Assembly (NCBI RefSeq): GCF_003386535.1 | Contig: NZ_QTTN01000035.1 | Location: forward strand, 1-64,000 | From: Paenibacillus taihuensis | Lineage (GTDB): Bacteria; Bacillota; Bacilli; Paenibacillales; Paenibacillaceae | DNA: 64,000 bases | Reading direction: 5' to 3' | Shown: positions 39,227-48,257 of the stretch, piece by piece | Layout: every line of letters begins with the position of its first letter | How positions within the stretch are numbered: position 1 is the first letter of the stretch | The notes under the pieces: model-generated | Seen by the model: only the letters and a program-made list of their open reading frames with translations | Database searches by the model: none | What the model was told of the DNA's origin: nothing | Translations under genes and position numbers: made by a program

Positions 39227-39589
39227 TTACTTCACTTCTACGGAAGCGCCTGCTTCTTCAAGCTTAGCTTTAACAGCTTCAGCGTCTTCTTTGGAAACAC
39301 GTTCTTTAACTGGCTTAGGAGCGCCGTCAACAAGGTCTTTCGCTTCTTTCAGGCCAAGACCTGTGATTTCGCGAACTACTTTGATAACGTTGATTTTGGA
39401 AGCACCAGCGTTGTTAAGGATTACGTCGAATTCAGTTTGCTCTTCAACAGCAGCTGCGCCGCCGCCAGCAACTACTGCAACTGGAGCTGCAGCTGTTACG
39501 CCGAATTCTTCTTCGATTGCTTTAACCAGGTCGTTCAGTTCGAGTACGTTCATGCCTTTAATGGCTTCCAAGATTTGCTCTTTACTCAT
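39227..39589 (-). CDS. rplL: 50S ribosomal protein L7/L12
   Basis: bL12, 120 aa, the stalk protein that recruits elongation factors. N-terminal dimer domain ([20 protein letters not shown]), Ala-rich hinge ([16 protein letters not shown]) and C-terminal domain ([20 protein letters not shown]) are all seen. Start at 39589 with GGAGG upstream; the frame to 39604 overlaps that site. Confidence 0.98.
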   Translation of the reverse strand: MSKEQILEAIKGMNVLELNDLVKAIEEEFGVTAAAPVAVVAGGGAAAVEEQTEFDVILNNAGASKINVIKVVREITGLGLKEAKDLVDGAPKPVKERVSKEDAEAVKAKLEEAGASVEVK

Positions 39590-39652
39590 GAGATAAACCT
39601 CCAATAATTTGTTTTGTTTTTGGTATTGAACTCCGGCTTGCCGGAAAGGAAA

Positions 39653-40150
39653 TTAAGCTTCTTGTTTCTCTGCAACAGCTTTAACCGCAAGGGCGAAGTT
39701 GCGCATTGGTGCTTGAAGCACGCTGAGAAGCATGGAGAGCAAACCTTCTTTGGAAGGCAGGTCTGCCAGTGCTTTGATTTGATCTGCGTCGAATACTTGA
39801 CCTTCAACAACGCCGCCTTTAAGTTTCAGAGCGTCGTTCTTCTTAGCGAAGTCAGCCAAGATTTTGGCAGGAGCAACAGCATCGTCTTTGCTGAATGCGA
39901 TCGCCGTAGGACCAGCCAATACGGAATCCAATTCAGAAAGTTCTGCTTGAGCAGTTGCACGGCGAACCAGAGAATTCTTCAAAACTTGGAACTCAACGTT
40001 CGCTTCGCGCAATTGCTTACGAAGCTCAGTTACTTGAGCAACGTTAAGACCACGGTAGTCAGCAACAACTGTAGCGGAGCTCTCACGAAGTTTCGTTGTG
40101 ATTTCTGCAACAGCAGCTTCTTTACCTTGAATGATTTTTGCGTTAGCCAA
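39653..40150 (-). CDS. rplJ: 50S ribosomal protein L10
   Basis: uL10, 165 aa, base of the L12 stalk and likely repressor of its own operon. The N-terminal part has the [20 protein letters not shown] segment and the C-terminal helix binds L12. The start is judged to be the TTG at 40150 ([13 protein letters not shown] follows), 8 nt behind GGGAGG; the GTG at 40159 overlaps that site. A structured leader of about 160 nt precedes it. Confidence 0.95.
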   Translation of the reverse strand: MANAKIIQGKEAAVAEITTKLRESSATVVADYRGLNVAQVTELRKQLREANVEFQVLKNSLVRRATAQAELSELDSVLAGPTAIAFSKDDAVAPAKILADFAKKNDALKLKGGVVEGQVFDADQIKALADLPSKEGLLSMLLSVLQAPMRNFALAVKAVAEKQEA

Positions 40151-40162
40151 AATGTACACCTC

Positions 40163-40320
40163 CCGTTATGTTGTCAACATCCCGATCGAAAGCAGCGGAG
40201 TCCTTTTCCAGTCGGTGCATGAGAAAGGCCCCCGCAGACAGTGCGAAGGCCATGATGGTCCGTAAATCGCACCTGCCAATGCAGGCAGCGAACAAACACG
40301 TTTATCATAACACCTCGGTA
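40163..40320 (-). promoter_or_regulatory. Probable L10 ribosomal-protein leader
   Basis: The gap between rplA and rplJ contains several strong inverted repeats on the minus strand, for example CTGCCTGCATTGGCAG and GGCCTTCGCACTGTCTGCGG with GGGGGCC. Place and shape match the L10 leader, where the L10(L12)4 complex binds and limits rplJL translation. The secondary structure was judged by eye only. Confidence 0.6.
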
Positions 40321-40389
40321 GGAAATTAAGCCGCGCGGGCACCTACTGTCTTCGGTATGCATATTCGAATTTCAAAGTTGCGTTTTCTC

Positions 40390-41082
40390 TTAGCGGAATG
40401 CAGCTGCGTTTACACGCGCGCCAGGACCCATTGTCGAGGAAACAGCAATGTTCTTCAGGTAAACCCCTTTAGCTGCAGCCGGCTTAGCACGGTTCAGCGC
40501 ATCGATCAGCGATTTCAAGTTCTCGCTCAGTTTCTCAGCGTCGAACGATACTTTACCGATTGGTGCGTGGATTTGACCTGCACGGTCAAGACGGTATTCA
40601 ATCTTACCAGCCTTGATTTCTTGAACGGCCTTTGTAACGTCAAACGTTACTGTACCTGCTTTAGGGTTAGGCATAAGACCTTTACCACCGAGGATACGAC
40701 CGAGTTTACCAACTTCAGCCATCATGTCCGGAGTTGCTACGCAAACGTCGAACTCGAACCAGCCTTGTTGAATTTTAGCGATTACGTCAGCGTCGCCAAC
40801 ATAATCCGCGCCTGCTGCTTCTGCTTCTTTAGCTTTGTCGCCTTTAGCAAAAACGAGTACGCGCTTTGTTTTACCAGTGCCGTGAGGAAGTACAACTACG
40901 CCACGAACAGCTTGGTCTTGTTTCTTAGGGTCTACACCCAGACGAACTGCTACTTCAACTGTTTCGTCGAATTTCGCAGTCGAGGCTTTCTTAACGAGCT
41001 CGATTGCTTCAAGAGCTTCGTATGTCGCCTCGGAATCAATCAGCTTTGCAGCTTCAACATATTTCTTACCGTGTTTAGCCAT
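40390..41082 (-). CDS. rplA: 50S ribosomal protein L1
   Basis: uL1, 230 aa, forms the mobile L1 stalk that handles E-site tRNA and represses the L11 operon in other bacteria. It starts [20 protein letters not shown] and has the [20 protein letters not shown] and [11 protein letters not shown] signatures. It lies after rplK across a 134-nt gap with hairpins. Confidence 0.98.
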   Translation of the reverse strand: MAKHGKKYVEAAKLIDSEATYEALEAIELVKKASTAKFDETVEVAVRLGVDPKKQDQAVRGVVVLPHGTGKTKRVLVFAKGDKAKEAEAAGADYVGDADVIAKIQQGWFEFDVCVATPDMMAEVGKLGRILGGKGLMPNPKAGTVTFDVTKAVQEIKAGKIEYRLDRAGQIHAPIGKVSFDAEKLSENLKSLIDALNRAKPAAAKGVYLKNIAVSSTMGPGARVNAAAFR

Positions 41083-41097
41083 TAAAATTCTCCTCCT

Positions 41098-41205
41098 TGT
41101 GTGGTAGTAGCGGAAAATACTCCATGCGAAATGGAGATCCTCCCACCTAAGCGGAAACCGAGTTCCGCCCAGTCAGACAACGCCATCTGGCGTGTCTTAG
41201 TTGTT
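41098..41205 (-). promoter_or_regulatory. Hairpin-rich rplK-rplA spacer
   Basis: On the minus strand this gap can form AGACACGCC-AGAT-GGCGTTGTCT, a GGCGGAACTC-type stem around GGTTTCCGC, and CTCCAT-TTCGC-ATGGAG followed by TATTTT. Such a spacer could be a target of L1 or a weak attenuator between rplK and rplA. The function is a guess from position. Confidence 0.35.
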
Positions 41206-41216
41206 GCTGATGCGAA

Positions 41217-41642
41217 TTAGTCTTCGATTACAACGCCCATGCTGCGCGCTGTACCTTCAACCATGCGCATTGCCGCTTCTACAGAAGCTGCGTTGAGGTC
41301 AGGCATTTTTTGCTCAGCGATCTCACGAACGACCGAACGTTTAACTGTTGCCACTTTCTTCTTGTTAGGCTCGCCGGAACCTTTAGCAATCTTAGCAGCT
41401 ACGCGAAGAAGTACTGCAGCCGGTGGAGTCTTAGTTTCGAAAGTGAAAGAACGATCCTCGAATACTGTGATTACAACCGGGATAATAAGACCCGCTTGAT
41501 CAGCTGTACGAGCATTGAACTCTTTACAGAACGCCATGATGTTTACGCCTGCTTGACCTAGCGCTGGACCGATCGGCGGAGCCGGATTCGCTTTACCCGC
41601 TGGAACTTGCAGTTTAACCAACTTGATGACCTTTTTTGCCAT
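41217..41642 (-). CDS. rplK: 50S ribosomal protein L11
   Basis: uL11, 141 aa, at the GTPase-associated centre; needed for RelA-type stringent sensing and the target area of thiostrepton. It has the proline-rich [21 protein letters not shown]-terminus and a C-terminal rRNA-binding domain. The start at 41642 has AGGAGG upstream; the earlier Met at 41651 falls by that site. Confidence 0.98.
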   Translation of the reverse strand: MAKKVIKLVKLQVPAGKANPAPPIGPALGQAGVNIMAFCKEFNARTADQAGLIIPVVITVFEDRSFTFETKTPPAAVLLRVAAKIAKGSGEPNKKKVATVKRSVVREIAEQKMPDLNAASVEAAMRMVEGTARSMGVVIED

Positions 41643-41700
41643 GATGAACACCTCCTTGCCGTAATAATCACATGTTCATACAAAGAAAGCACAAGGTCTA

Positions 41701-42243
41701 TTAAACCTTCTCCACTTGACCGTAGTCAAGCTCTACCGGAGTTTCTCTGCCGAACATGTTGACATGTACCTTCAGCTTACTCTTGTCGAGCAGAATTTCT
41801 TCCACGGTTCCGACAAAATTAGCGAACGGCCCGACTTTAACACGTACCGTTTCCTTCAGATCGAATTCGATCTTCGGTTTCGGTTCATCCATGCCCATGT
41901 GTTTCAAAATCTGCTCCACTTCATCAGGCAAAAGTGGCGTAGGCTTTGAACCTGAGCCAGTTGAACCGACAAATCCGGTTACGCCGGGAGTGTTGCGAAC
42001 GACATACCAGGAATCATCCGTCTGAACCATCTCGACGAGGACATAACCAGGGTAAACTTTACGCATGACGGTCTTTTTCTTACCGTCTTTGTTTACGACC
42101 TCTTCCTCCATCGGCACAAGCACGCGGAAGATCTTATCTTCCATGCCCATCGATTCAACACGCTTCTCCAAGTTCGCTTTTACTTTGTTCTCATACCCTG
42201 AATAGGTGTGAACAACATACCATCTTTTCTCCATCGTTTCCAT
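41701..42243 (-). CDS. nusG: Transcription termination/antitermination protein NusG
   Basis: NusG, 180 aa, binds RNA polymerase through its NGN domain (RWYVVHTYSGYENKVKANLE) and carries a C-terminal KOW domain (VRVKVGPFANFVGTVEEI). In Firmicutes it also strengthens pausing. The ATG at 42243 follows GGGTGG by 6 nt; an ATG at 42234 is possible. It lies between secE and rplK. Confidence 0.97.
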   Translation of the reverse strand: METMEKRWYVVHTYSGYENKVKANLEKRVESMGMEDKIFRVLVPMEEEVVNKDGKKKTVMRKVYPGYVLVEMVQTDDSWYVVRNTPGVTGFVGSTGSGSKPTPLLPDEVEQILKHMGMDEPKPKIEFDLKETVRVKVGPFANFVGTVEEILLDKSKLKVHVNMFGRETPVELDYGQVEKV

Positions 42244-42266
42244 CACAAGCCACCCTTGGCCCCTTC

Positions 42267-42476
42267 TTAAACAATCAGTTCAACCAATGCGGAAATCCCG
42301 ATGTCAAGAACCCAGAAGTAAATTGTCACCGCTACAATCGTAAAGAAAACTACGAGCGTATAGCTTGTCAATTCCTTGCGGCTTGGCCAGCGGACCTTCT
42401 TCAGTTCCGCGAAGCTGTCGGTTAAGAAGGAAAAAGTCGACCCGAAGCTCTGCTTCAGTTTAGCTAAAAATGCCAC
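42267..42476 (-). CDS. secE: Protein translocase subunit SecE
   Basis: SecE, 69 aa, clamps SecY in the membrane. A short amphipathic part (FAELKKVRWPSRKELTSYT) is followed by one transmembrane helix (LVVFFTIVAVTIYFWVLDIG), the minimal single-helix form of Gram-positives. The start is a GTG at 42476, 7 nt behind GGAGG; the GTG at 42482 is too close to that site. Confidence 0.95.
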   Translation of the reverse strand: MAFLAKLKQSFGSTFSFLTDSFAELKKVRWPSRKELTSYTLVVFFTIVAVTIYFWVLDIGISALVELIV

Positions 42477-42497
42477 GTCCACACCTCCAAAATGACC

Positions 42498-42647
42498 CTA
42501 TCGAGTTTCGCGATGAGGAGTATGCTCGTTACAATACTTGCAAAACTTCTTCATCTCAATACGGTCAGGGTGATTCCGTTTGTTCTTGCTGGAAGCATAG
42601 TTTCTTTGTTTGCAGTTTGTGCAAGCCAACGTAATAATTACCCGCAT
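42498..42647 (-). CDS. rpmG: 50S ribosomal protein L33, zinc type
   Basis: bL33, 49 aa, read by hand from the minus strand. It starts [20 protein letters not shown] and ends [11 protein letters not shown]. Two CxxC pairs (CTNC at 9-12 and CKYC at 36-39) mark the zinc-binding form, as at this locus in Bacillus (rpmGB). GGAGGTG lies ahead of the ATG. It is the first gene of the rpmG-secE-nusG unit. Confidence 0.97.
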   Translation of the reverse strand: MRVIITLACTNCKQRNYASSKNKRNHPDRIEMKKFCKYCNEHTPHRETR

Positions 42648-42762
42648 TGCTGACACCTCCCGAACTAACCATAAATAAATAAAGTTTGAAGCATTTATGT
42701 GAATCTAGCCTGATTCAGAACCCATAATAAAAAAAGACCTATTTATTTAGGGCTACCAAAAC

Positions 42763-42791
42763 ACTTTATCACAAGCAATATACAGTGTCAA
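42763..42791 (-). promoter_or_regulatory. Promoter of rpmG-secE-nusG
   Basis: On the minus strand: TTGACA (42791-42786, perfect), 17 bp spacer, TAAAGT (42768-42763) with TG just ahead as an extended -10. The start should be near 42756, about 110 nt before rpmG. Confidence 0.82.
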
Positions 42792-42943
42792 CGGAAAACT
42801 GTTCCTGAACGCTGGTATATCACTTCCTGCTCGTTCACATAAGAGACGTAGACGACAACCCAAATAAGACGAACATTTCCATTTCCGCAATTGACATTAT
42901 TGTCAAAGGAGAGGCAATTCAAACCACGAAAGACCCTCCCATT

Positions 42944-42965
42944 AAAAAAAGAGCCCCGAGGGCTC
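42944..42965 (-). terminator. Terminator after sigH
   Basis: GAGCCC-TCG-GGGCTC followed by seven T residues on the minus strand, 15 nt past the sigH stop. It isolates sigH from the rpmG-secE-nusG unit. The rest of the 330-nt gap to rpmG holds that unit's promoter and nothing else I can name. Confidence 0.9.
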
Positions 42966-42979
42966 CCTATTTAAGACAA

Positions 42980-43630
42980 TTAACTTCCAATATCACGCAG
43001 TTCCAGGTAACGCTCCAGCTTACGTTTTACGCGCTGCAGCGCATTGTCGATGGACTTTACATGACGGTCGAGATCGACAGCAATCTCTTGATAGGATCTT
43101 CCATCCAGATAGAGCATGAGCACCTTGCGCTCAAGATCGCTCAGAATTTCCGACATTTTATCTTCTAAACCAATGAATTCCTCTTGGTTAATAATCAATT
43201 CTTCCGGATCCGATACTCTCGTTCCGCAAATGACATCCAGCAGCGTACGATCAGAATCTTCGTCGTAGATCGGCTTATCCAGCGAAACATACGAATTCAG
43301 CGGAATATGCTTCTGGCGTGTGGCAGTCTTTATTGCCGTAATAATTTGCCGTGTTATACACAACTCAGCAAAAGCCTTGAAGGAAGCAAGCTTGTCCCCT
43401 TTAAAATCGCGAATCGCTTTATAAAGTCCAATCATGCCTTCTTGGACGATATCCTCGCGGTCGGCCCCGATCAAGAAATAGGAACGCGCTTTAGCCCGGA
43501 CAAAGTTCTTATATTTGTTTATTAAATACTCAAGCGCTTCGCTGTCACCCTCGCGAACCGTCTCTACAATGTCCTCGTCCGTTCTGCAGTCATAGTCCAG
43601 CGTTTTCCATTCTCTGAGGTCGATGCTCAC
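42980..43630 (-). CDS. sigH: RNA polymerase sigma factor SigH (Spo0H)
   Basis: SigH drives genes of the transition to stationary phase and early sporulation. The 216-aa product has sigma region 2 (GDSEALEYLINKYKNFVRAK, ADREDIVQEGMIGLYKAIRD) and region 4 (LSDLERKVLMLYLDGRSYQE with the HVKSIDNALQRVKRK helix). It matches B. subtilis SigH closely over its length, including ITAIKTATRQKHIPLNSY. The start is a GTG at 43630, 8 nt behind GGAGG; an upstream TTG at 43636 is less likely. It has its own promoter (43786-43815) and terminator. Its targets here may include the sporulation block at the left of the window. Confidence 0.96.
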   Translation of the reverse strand: MSIDLREWKTLDYDCRTDEDIVETVREGDSEALEYLINKYKNFVRAKARSYFLIGADREDIVQEGMIGLYKAIRDFKGDKLASFKAFAELCITRQIITAIKTATRQKHIPLNSYVSLDKPIYDEDSDRTLLDVICGTRVSDPEELIINQEEFIGLEDKMSEILSDLERKVLMLYLDGRSYQEIAVDLDRHVKSIDNALQRVKRKLERYLELRDIGS

Positions 43631-43785
43631 GAACAATCCCTCCGGCTCGAAAGGCGTACAATGCCCTTAACTTTCAGTAGCATAATCTATATACCGGCGC
43701 GCATTTGTTAATTCAATTAAGAGCATGCAGCAAACCTGGAAAAATCAATCTAGTACTAGTATCCACGATCAGAAACATAGACTCA

Positions 43786-43815
43786 GTATACATTATGTAA
43801 CCTAAAGCAGTCAAT
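43786..43815 (-). promoter_or_regulatory. Promoter of sigH
   Basis: On the minus strand: TTGACT (43815-43810), 18 bp spacer, TATACT (43791-43786). It lies 155 nt before the sigH start, in the 293-nt gap after yacP. In B. subtilis spo0H has a sigma-A promoter repressed by AbrB; no AbrB site can be called from sequence. Confidence 0.7.
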
Positions 43816-43923
43816 GATAACGGCGCCTCGCGGCTGTTTATTATCTAGCAATTCTGGAATATCAAACCGAATTCTGCACGTTTCGGTAAATAGAGATTAA
43901 GCCCTTGTTAAGCTGGCTTTACG

Positions 43924-44445
43924 CTACAACTCGCCTCTTCGCATCTTTTCCAGCTTCATCCGAATATCCATCTTCAAATTGCTGTCGAGCTCATTCCTCA
44001 CGCTCGCCTTTTGCTCCACTTTATGTTGAATGGCTTTGCGGCTCTGCTTGATCTCCGTCAACAACTCGCGCGCGGACTTACGAAGAGCACCTTTGCCGAA
44101 AATAACATGCTGCTCGATCATATCTGACGTAGCCACATGGATATTCCGACTTCGAAGCGCCATATCCGATGCAAGCCGCTCAATACAAGCATCGGCTGTT
44201 TCCTTCTCCTTCGTAAACACGACTGTCAGTCTGCGCTGCTTGAACGTTTTGCCGATGCCTGGCACTTGATGCGCGTCAAACACGACGATAACCGTCATGC
44301 CGGTAAAACCTTGATAGTCAGCGAGCATTTCCAGCAGACGGTCGCGCGCGTCCTCGAAGTCCTTGTCCCGCAATGCGGCAAGCTCCGGCCAAGCGCCGAT
44401 CATATTGTACCCGTCGACAAGCAGTACATCGTCGCGCCGCTTCAT
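43924..44445 (-). CDS. rae1: NYN-domain endoribonuclease Rae1 (YacP)
   Basis: A 173-aa NYN/PIN-like protein. B. subtilis Rae1 enters the ribosomal A site and cleaves some mRNAs in a translation-dependent way. The N-terminal LLVDGYNMIGAWPEL motif and later acidic residues (FDAHQ, ETADACIERLASDM) form the active-site cluster. The C-terminus is a basic helix. It starts 3 nt after the rlmB stop and is in an operon with rlmB, mrnC and cysS. Confidence 0.92.
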   Translation of the reverse strand: MKRRDDVLLVDGYNMIGAWPELAALRDKDFEDARDRLLEMLADYQGFTGMTVIVVFDAHQVPGIGKTFKQRRLTVVFTKEKETADACIERLASDMALRSRNIHVATSDMIEQHVIFGKGALRKSARELLTEIKQSRKAIQHKVEQKASVRNELDSNLKMDIRMKLEKMRRGEL

Positions 44446-44448
44446 TGG

Positions 44449-45222
44449 TTACCGAGCGGCAATGGCAAGGCGCTGACGCAGCACTTCGTACATAAGCACT
44501 CCCGCAGCAACGGAAGCATTGAGCGAATTGAGCTGTCCGTTCATCGGCAGCTTGATGAGAAAATCGCACTTGTCACGTATTAACCGGCCGATACCTTTCG
44601 CCTCGTTGCCGATTACGATCGCAAGCGGCATATCGAACTTGGTCGAAGACGCGTACACGTCCTGCTTCGCGCCAACATCCGCACCTGCTACCCAGATACC
44701 CGCTTCTTTCAGCTTATCGATGGTTTGTGCCATATTCGTAACACGCGCAACCGGAATGTATTCCACCGCGCCTGCCGATGTTTTGGACACTGTAGCCGTG
44801 AGCGATGCCGACCGGCGCTTCGGAATGATTACACCGTGAACTCCCGTACATTCTGCTGTCCGCAAAATCGAACCGAGGTTGTGCGGATCCTCAATCTCAT
44901 CAAGCAGCAGGAAGATCGGCATCTCGCCGCTCTCTTTCGCCCGCGCGAGCAGCTCATCCACTTCGTAGTAGCGGTGTGCCGCCGCTTGCGCGACAACGCC
45001 TTGATGCGGAACGCCTTCGACCATCTGGTCCAGCTTGCGCTTATCGACCACCTGGACGATGATCCCCGCTTTCTTCGCTTCCATCATAATCGGCTGCGCG
45101 TTCTTCTGCGCTTGCTCCGCGATCCAGATCTTATTGATGTCGCGGCCGGAGCGCAGCGCCTCCATAACCGGGTGCTTCCCTGCAATCCATTCTTGTGATT
45201 CTTCTTGTTCACTCATACCCAT
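44449..45222 (-). CDS. rlmB: 23S rRNA (guanosine 2'-O)-methyltransferase RlmB
   Basis: SpoU-type (SPOUT) methyltransferase, 257 aa, placing a 2'-O-methyl on a P-loop guanosine of 23S rRNA (G2251 in E. coli numbering). The N-terminal substrate-binding domain (GKHPVMEALRSGRDINKIWI) precedes the knot domain with LDEIEDPHNLGSILRTAE, IGNEAKGIGRLIRDKCD and IKLPMNGQLNSLNASVA. The start at 45222 follows GAGGAGG; an ATG at 45216 is possible. It lies between mrnC and yacP. Confidence 0.96.
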   Translation of the reverse strand: MGMSEQEESQEWIAGKHPVMEALRSGRDINKIWIAEQAQKNAQPIMMEAKKAGIIVQVVDKRKLDQMVEGVPHQGVVAQAAAHRYYEVDELLARAKESGEMPIFLLLDEIEDPHNLGSILRTAECTGVHGVIIPKRRSASLTATVSKTSAGAVEYIPVARVTNMAQTIDKLKEAGIWVAGADVGAKQDVYASSTKFDMPLAIVIGNEAKGIGRLIRDKCDFLIKLPMNGQLNSLNASVAAGVLMYEVLRQRLAIAAR

Positions 45223-45255
45223 AAAACTGAACCTCCTCATCTTCTGACTTATTCA

Positions 45256-45705
45256 TTATGTCTGCCCGTTTGTATCTTCATTGAACGCGATCGCCATCAA
45301 TTCGCGAATACGCGCAATCTGCTTACCGTAGTACAGGTAGCCAATCAAGCACTCCAGCGCCGTCGCTTGCTGATAGTGCGCCGGGTCGGCGTTCTTCGGC
45401 GCCGAGCCCGACTTTGCATTGCGCCCTCGGCGAACGATGTCCGCCTCGGCTTCCGTCAAGTACGGCTGCCACTTCTCCAGCAGCATGCACTGTGCCTTCG
45501 CCGAGACGAACTGCGTCGCCTGCCGGTGCAGATGGTTCGGCTTATGGTTCGGCAACGAGATCAAATATTGCCGAACGAGCACTTCAAACACCGCGTCACC
45601 GATATAGGCAAGCACGATCGGATTCAGCAGGTTGATCGGCTTCGTCGGCATATGAAACAACAGATTATCTTCTGCTAAAATATTGATATCCACCGGCTCC
45701 TTCAT
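45256..45705 (-). CDS. mrnC: Mini-ribonuclease 3 (MrnC)
   Basis: Mini-RNase III, 149 aa, a lone RNase III catalytic domain without the double-strand RNA-binding domain; in B. subtilis it trims the ends of 23S rRNA. LNPIVLAYIGDAVFEVLVRQ is the signature helix, and ALECLIGYLYY near the C-terminus holds the second acidic site. The ATG at 45705 overlaps the cysS stop by one base (TAATG), so it is translated together with cysS; the frame reaching to 45798 is inside cysS. Confidence 0.96.
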   Translation of the reverse strand: MKEPVDINILAEDNLLFHMPTKPINLLNPIVLAYIGDAVFEVLVRQYLISLPNHKPNHLHRQATQFVSAKAQCMLLEKWQPYLTEAEADIVRRGRNAKSGSAPKNADPAHYQQATALECLIGYLYYGKQIARIRELMAIAFNEDTNGQT

Positions 45706-47105
45706 TACTTCCGCCGCCAACGAATGCCTTGAGGCGTATCTTCCAGCACGATGCCAAGCGCCGACAATTGGTCGCGGATTTCGTCCGCCCGCTTCCAATC
45801 CTTGTTCTTGCGCGCTTCGGTGCGCTGTACGATAAGTGCGTCGATATCCGCATCCAGCAGCTCTTCTTCTGTCTCAAGCAGACCCAGTACGCGGTTGAAT
45901 CCTTCAAACGCTTCAAGCAGCAGGTTCAGCGCTGCTTGGGACGCAACTGGACGCTGCAAGTACAGGTTCGCCTCGCTAACCAGATCGAACATCGCCGTAA
46001 TGGCATCAGGCGTGTTGAAGTCGTCATCCATCTTGGCGTTAAACTGCGCTTTGATGTCGCCGATTCGCGCTTCCAATGCCGGAACCGATTCATCCGGCTC
46101 GCTTACCGCGACAGACATGCGGTGCTTCAGGTTCGCAACCGAGTTCACGATCCGCTCTACGCTGTTCTCTGCTTGCGCAATCGTCTCATCACTGAAGTTG
46201 AGCGGGCTTCTATAATGCGCGGACAGCATGAAGTAGCGAATAACCGCCGGCTTGATTCGTGTCAAAATCTCCTGCACCGTAATGCCGTTGCTGAGCGACT
46301 TGGACATTTTCTCATTATTGATGTTAATGAAGCCGTTATGCATCCAATAGTTCGCCAGCGGTTTGCCAGTCACCGCCTCAGACTGTGCAATCTCGCACTC
46401 GTGATGCGGGAACTGCAGGTCATGGCCGCCGCCGTGAATATCGAGCGTATCGCCAAGATATTTGCGCGCCATCGCCGAGCACTCAATGTGCCAGCCCGGA
46501 CGGCCTGCGCCCCACGGACTATCCCACTTGATCTCGCCTGGCTTCGCAGCTTTCCACAATACAAAGTCTTGACCGCTTTCTTTGCGTTCATCCACGCCGA
46601 TACGGATACCGAGCTGCAGCTCCTCTAAGTTCTGATGCGACAGCTTGCCGTAGTCGGCAAACGTACTCGTGCGGTAATAAACATCCCCGCCGCTCTCATA
46701 CGCATGGCCGCGATCCACAAGCTCGGCGATGAACGCAATGATCTCTTCAATGTGATCCGTAACACGCGGATTCAACGACGCCTTATTGATACGCAGGCCT
46801 TCGATGTTCTCCTTGAACGCTGCAATGAACCGTTCCGCCACTTCCGGCACCGTCGTGCCGAGCTGCTCCGCCTTCCGGATCAGCTTATCATCGACGTCGG
46901 TGAAGTTGACGACGTACGTCACTTCGTAACCGATATACTCCAGGTAGCGGCGCACCACGTCGAAGAAGATGGCAGGACGCGCGTTGCCGATATGAATGTA
47001 ATCATAAACGGTCGGTCCGCACACATACATTTTCACTTTGCCCGGCTCAAGCGGGGTAAAGACTTCTTTTTCCCGTGACAGGGTATTATAAATTCGCAGG
47101 CTCAT
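45705..47105 (-). CDS. cysS: Cysteinyl-tRNA synthetase
   Basis: Class I synthetase, 466 aa. It has the HIGH motif YIHIGNARP, the KMSKS loop [10 protein letters not shown], and the zinc ligands Cys in [17 protein letters not shown] and [10 protein letters not shown]. The start at 47105 ([14 protein letters not shown]) follows GAGGAG. It overlaps the end of cysE by about 20 nt, so the gene for making the cysteine precursor and the gene for charging tRNA-Cys are coupled under the T-box ahead of cysE. Confidence 0.98.
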   Translation of the reverse strand: MSLRIYNTLSREKEVFTPLEPGKVKMYVCGPTVYDYIHIGNARPAIFFDVVRRYLEYIGYEVTYVVNFTDVDDKLIRKAEQLGTTVPEVAERFIAAFKENIEGLRINKASLNPRVTDHIEEIIAFIAELVDRGHAYESGGDVYYRTSTFADYGKLSHQNLEELQLGIRIGVDERKESGQDFVLWKAAKPGEIKWDSPWGAGRPGWHIECSAMARKYLGDTLDIHGGGHDLQFPHHECEIAQSEAVTGKPLANYWMHNGFININNEKMSKSLSNGITVQEILTRIKPAVIRYFMLSAHYRSPLNFSDETIAQAENSVERIVNSVANLKHRMSVAVSEPDESVPALEARIGDIKAQFNAKMDDDFNTPDAITAMFDLVSEANLYLQRPVASQAALNLLLEAFEGFNRVLGLLETEEELLDADIDALIVQRTEARKNKDWKRADEIRDQLSALGIVLEDTPQGIRWRRK

Positions 47106-47763
47106 TTTCTCGCTTCTCCTCACGTGCTTTACGTTTCTCTTCCTCAAGCTCCAACCGCAGCATCATGACTTCCTTCTGCATCTCCCGGAGCATCTCAATA
47201 ACAGGGTCTGGCAATTGCGTATGATCCAATCGATCACCGACACGCTCGCCGTCACGCTTCACTACGCGTCCGGGAATTCCGACAACGGTACTGTTAGGCG
47301 GCACCTCTCGCAGGACGACTGAGTTGGCGCCGATATTCACATTGTCCCCAACCTTGAAGGAGCCTAGAACTTTCGCCCCTGATGCAATAACGACATTGTT
47401 GCCGATCGTTGGATGCCGCTTGCCCTTCTCCTTGCCTGTACCGCCGAGCGTTACGCCTTGGTAAATGACGACGTTGTCGCCAATCTCGCACGTCTCCCCG
47501 ATGACAATGCCCATTCCGTGGTCGATGAAGAGCTTCGATCCAATGGTCGCACCCGGATGGATTTCAATGCCTGTGAAGAACCGGCTCGTCTGGGATATAG
47601 CGCGGGCAATTGTGAACCATTTACGCTTATAGAACGCGTGCGCAATACGGTGCGCCCATATCGCGTGGAGACCAGAATAAGTGAAGATAACCTCCAGCTT
47701 ATTCCGCGCGGCTGGATCGTTCTCAAGAATCGTTTCTATATCAGATCTAAAATGTCGAAACAC
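47086..47763 (-). CDS. cysE: Serine O-acetyltransferase
   Basis: Makes O-acetylserine from serine and acetyl-CoA, the carbon skeleton for cysteine. The 225-aa product has the N-terminal helical part ([20 protein letters not shown]) and left-handed beta-helix hexapeptide repeats with [20 protein letters not shown] and [20 protein letters not shown]. The C-terminal roughly 40 residues form a charged Glu/Arg helix, longer than the minimal enzyme. The start is a GTG at 47763 with GAGGAGG upstream; the long frame to 48075 is leader RNA. Control is by the T-box. Confidence 0.96.
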   Translation of the reverse strand: MFRHFRSDIETILENDPAARNKLEVIFTYSGLHAIWAHRIAHAFYKRKWFTIARAISQTSRFFTGIEIHPGATIGSKLFIDHGMGIVIGETCEIGDNVVIYQGVTLGGTGKEKGKRHPTIGNNVVIASGAKVLGSFKVGDNVNIGANSVVLREVPPNSTVVGIPGRVVKRDGERVGDRLDHTQLPDPVIEMLREMQKEVMMLRLELEEEKRKAREEKRENEPANL

Positions 47764-47795
47764 GGCCGGAGTCCTCCTCTCAGACAGGGGTAAAC

Positions 47796-48157
47796 AAAAA
47801 GCCTCCGCAGCCAATTGGCTGCAGAGGCGTGTATACGCGGTTCCACTCTGCATCGGAAATGATTCGCATGTAAATTCGCAGACCATCATTACCGTCTCAA
47901 TAGCCCGTAACGAGGACCAAACGTCACCACCCACCCTGCTGATAACAGCAGTTCGGAGGCGCAGCTCCCAGGCGCAATGTCTATTCCGAGGAATGAGCAA
48001 CTCCCAGCCATCATGCCGTATCCGAACCATATCGATTATGCTCCGGCTCCGTTTGAAGGTCGCCCTCTCTGTCAATTCCCGATTGAAATAAACGATCCTG
48101 TTCCAAGCCTTATAGGTGTTGCAAGCCTTCCGCTTGACAGCCGACAGAAATTAAAGT
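47796..48157 (-). promoter_or_regulatory. T-box riboswitch leader of cysE-cysS
   Basis: The leader holds the T-box core AGAGTGGAACCGCG (47849-47836), which pairs with the acceptor end of uncharged tRNA, and the antiterminator/terminator region. The terminator is GCCTCTGCAGCC / GGCTGCGGAGGC (47828-47801) followed by TTTTTG. Upstream is a long Stem I region with GACAGAGAG. The best specifier candidate is UGC (Cys) in GAACTGCTG at 47950-47948, next to a strand that can close Stem I. The specifier is inferred; the T-box itself is clear. It should switch on cysE-cysS when tRNA-Cys is uncharged. Confidence 0.88.
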
Positions 48158-48163
48158 AACTCA

Positions 48164-48192
48164 AGTATAGCTTAGCGCCCGAGAACTGGCAA
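48164..48192 (-). promoter_or_regulatory. Promoter of cysE-cysS
   Basis: On the minus strand: TTGCCA (48192-48187), 17 bp spacer, TATACT (48169-48164). Transcription would begin near 48157, at the head of the T-box. gltX read-through from the right is also possible, since no clear terminator follows gltX. Confidence 0.72.
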
Positions 48193-48257
48193 GTAGGGTA
48201 ACTGCCCTGCTCCAGTTTCACGCCCCGCTTCCCGAACCCGCTCCAGATCCCTTGCTC

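Noticed and set aside
47764-48075. N-terminal extension of CysE
   Set aside because: The frame covers the T-box and its terminator, which must be non-coding RNA; the GTG at 47763 has a strong GAGGAGG site.
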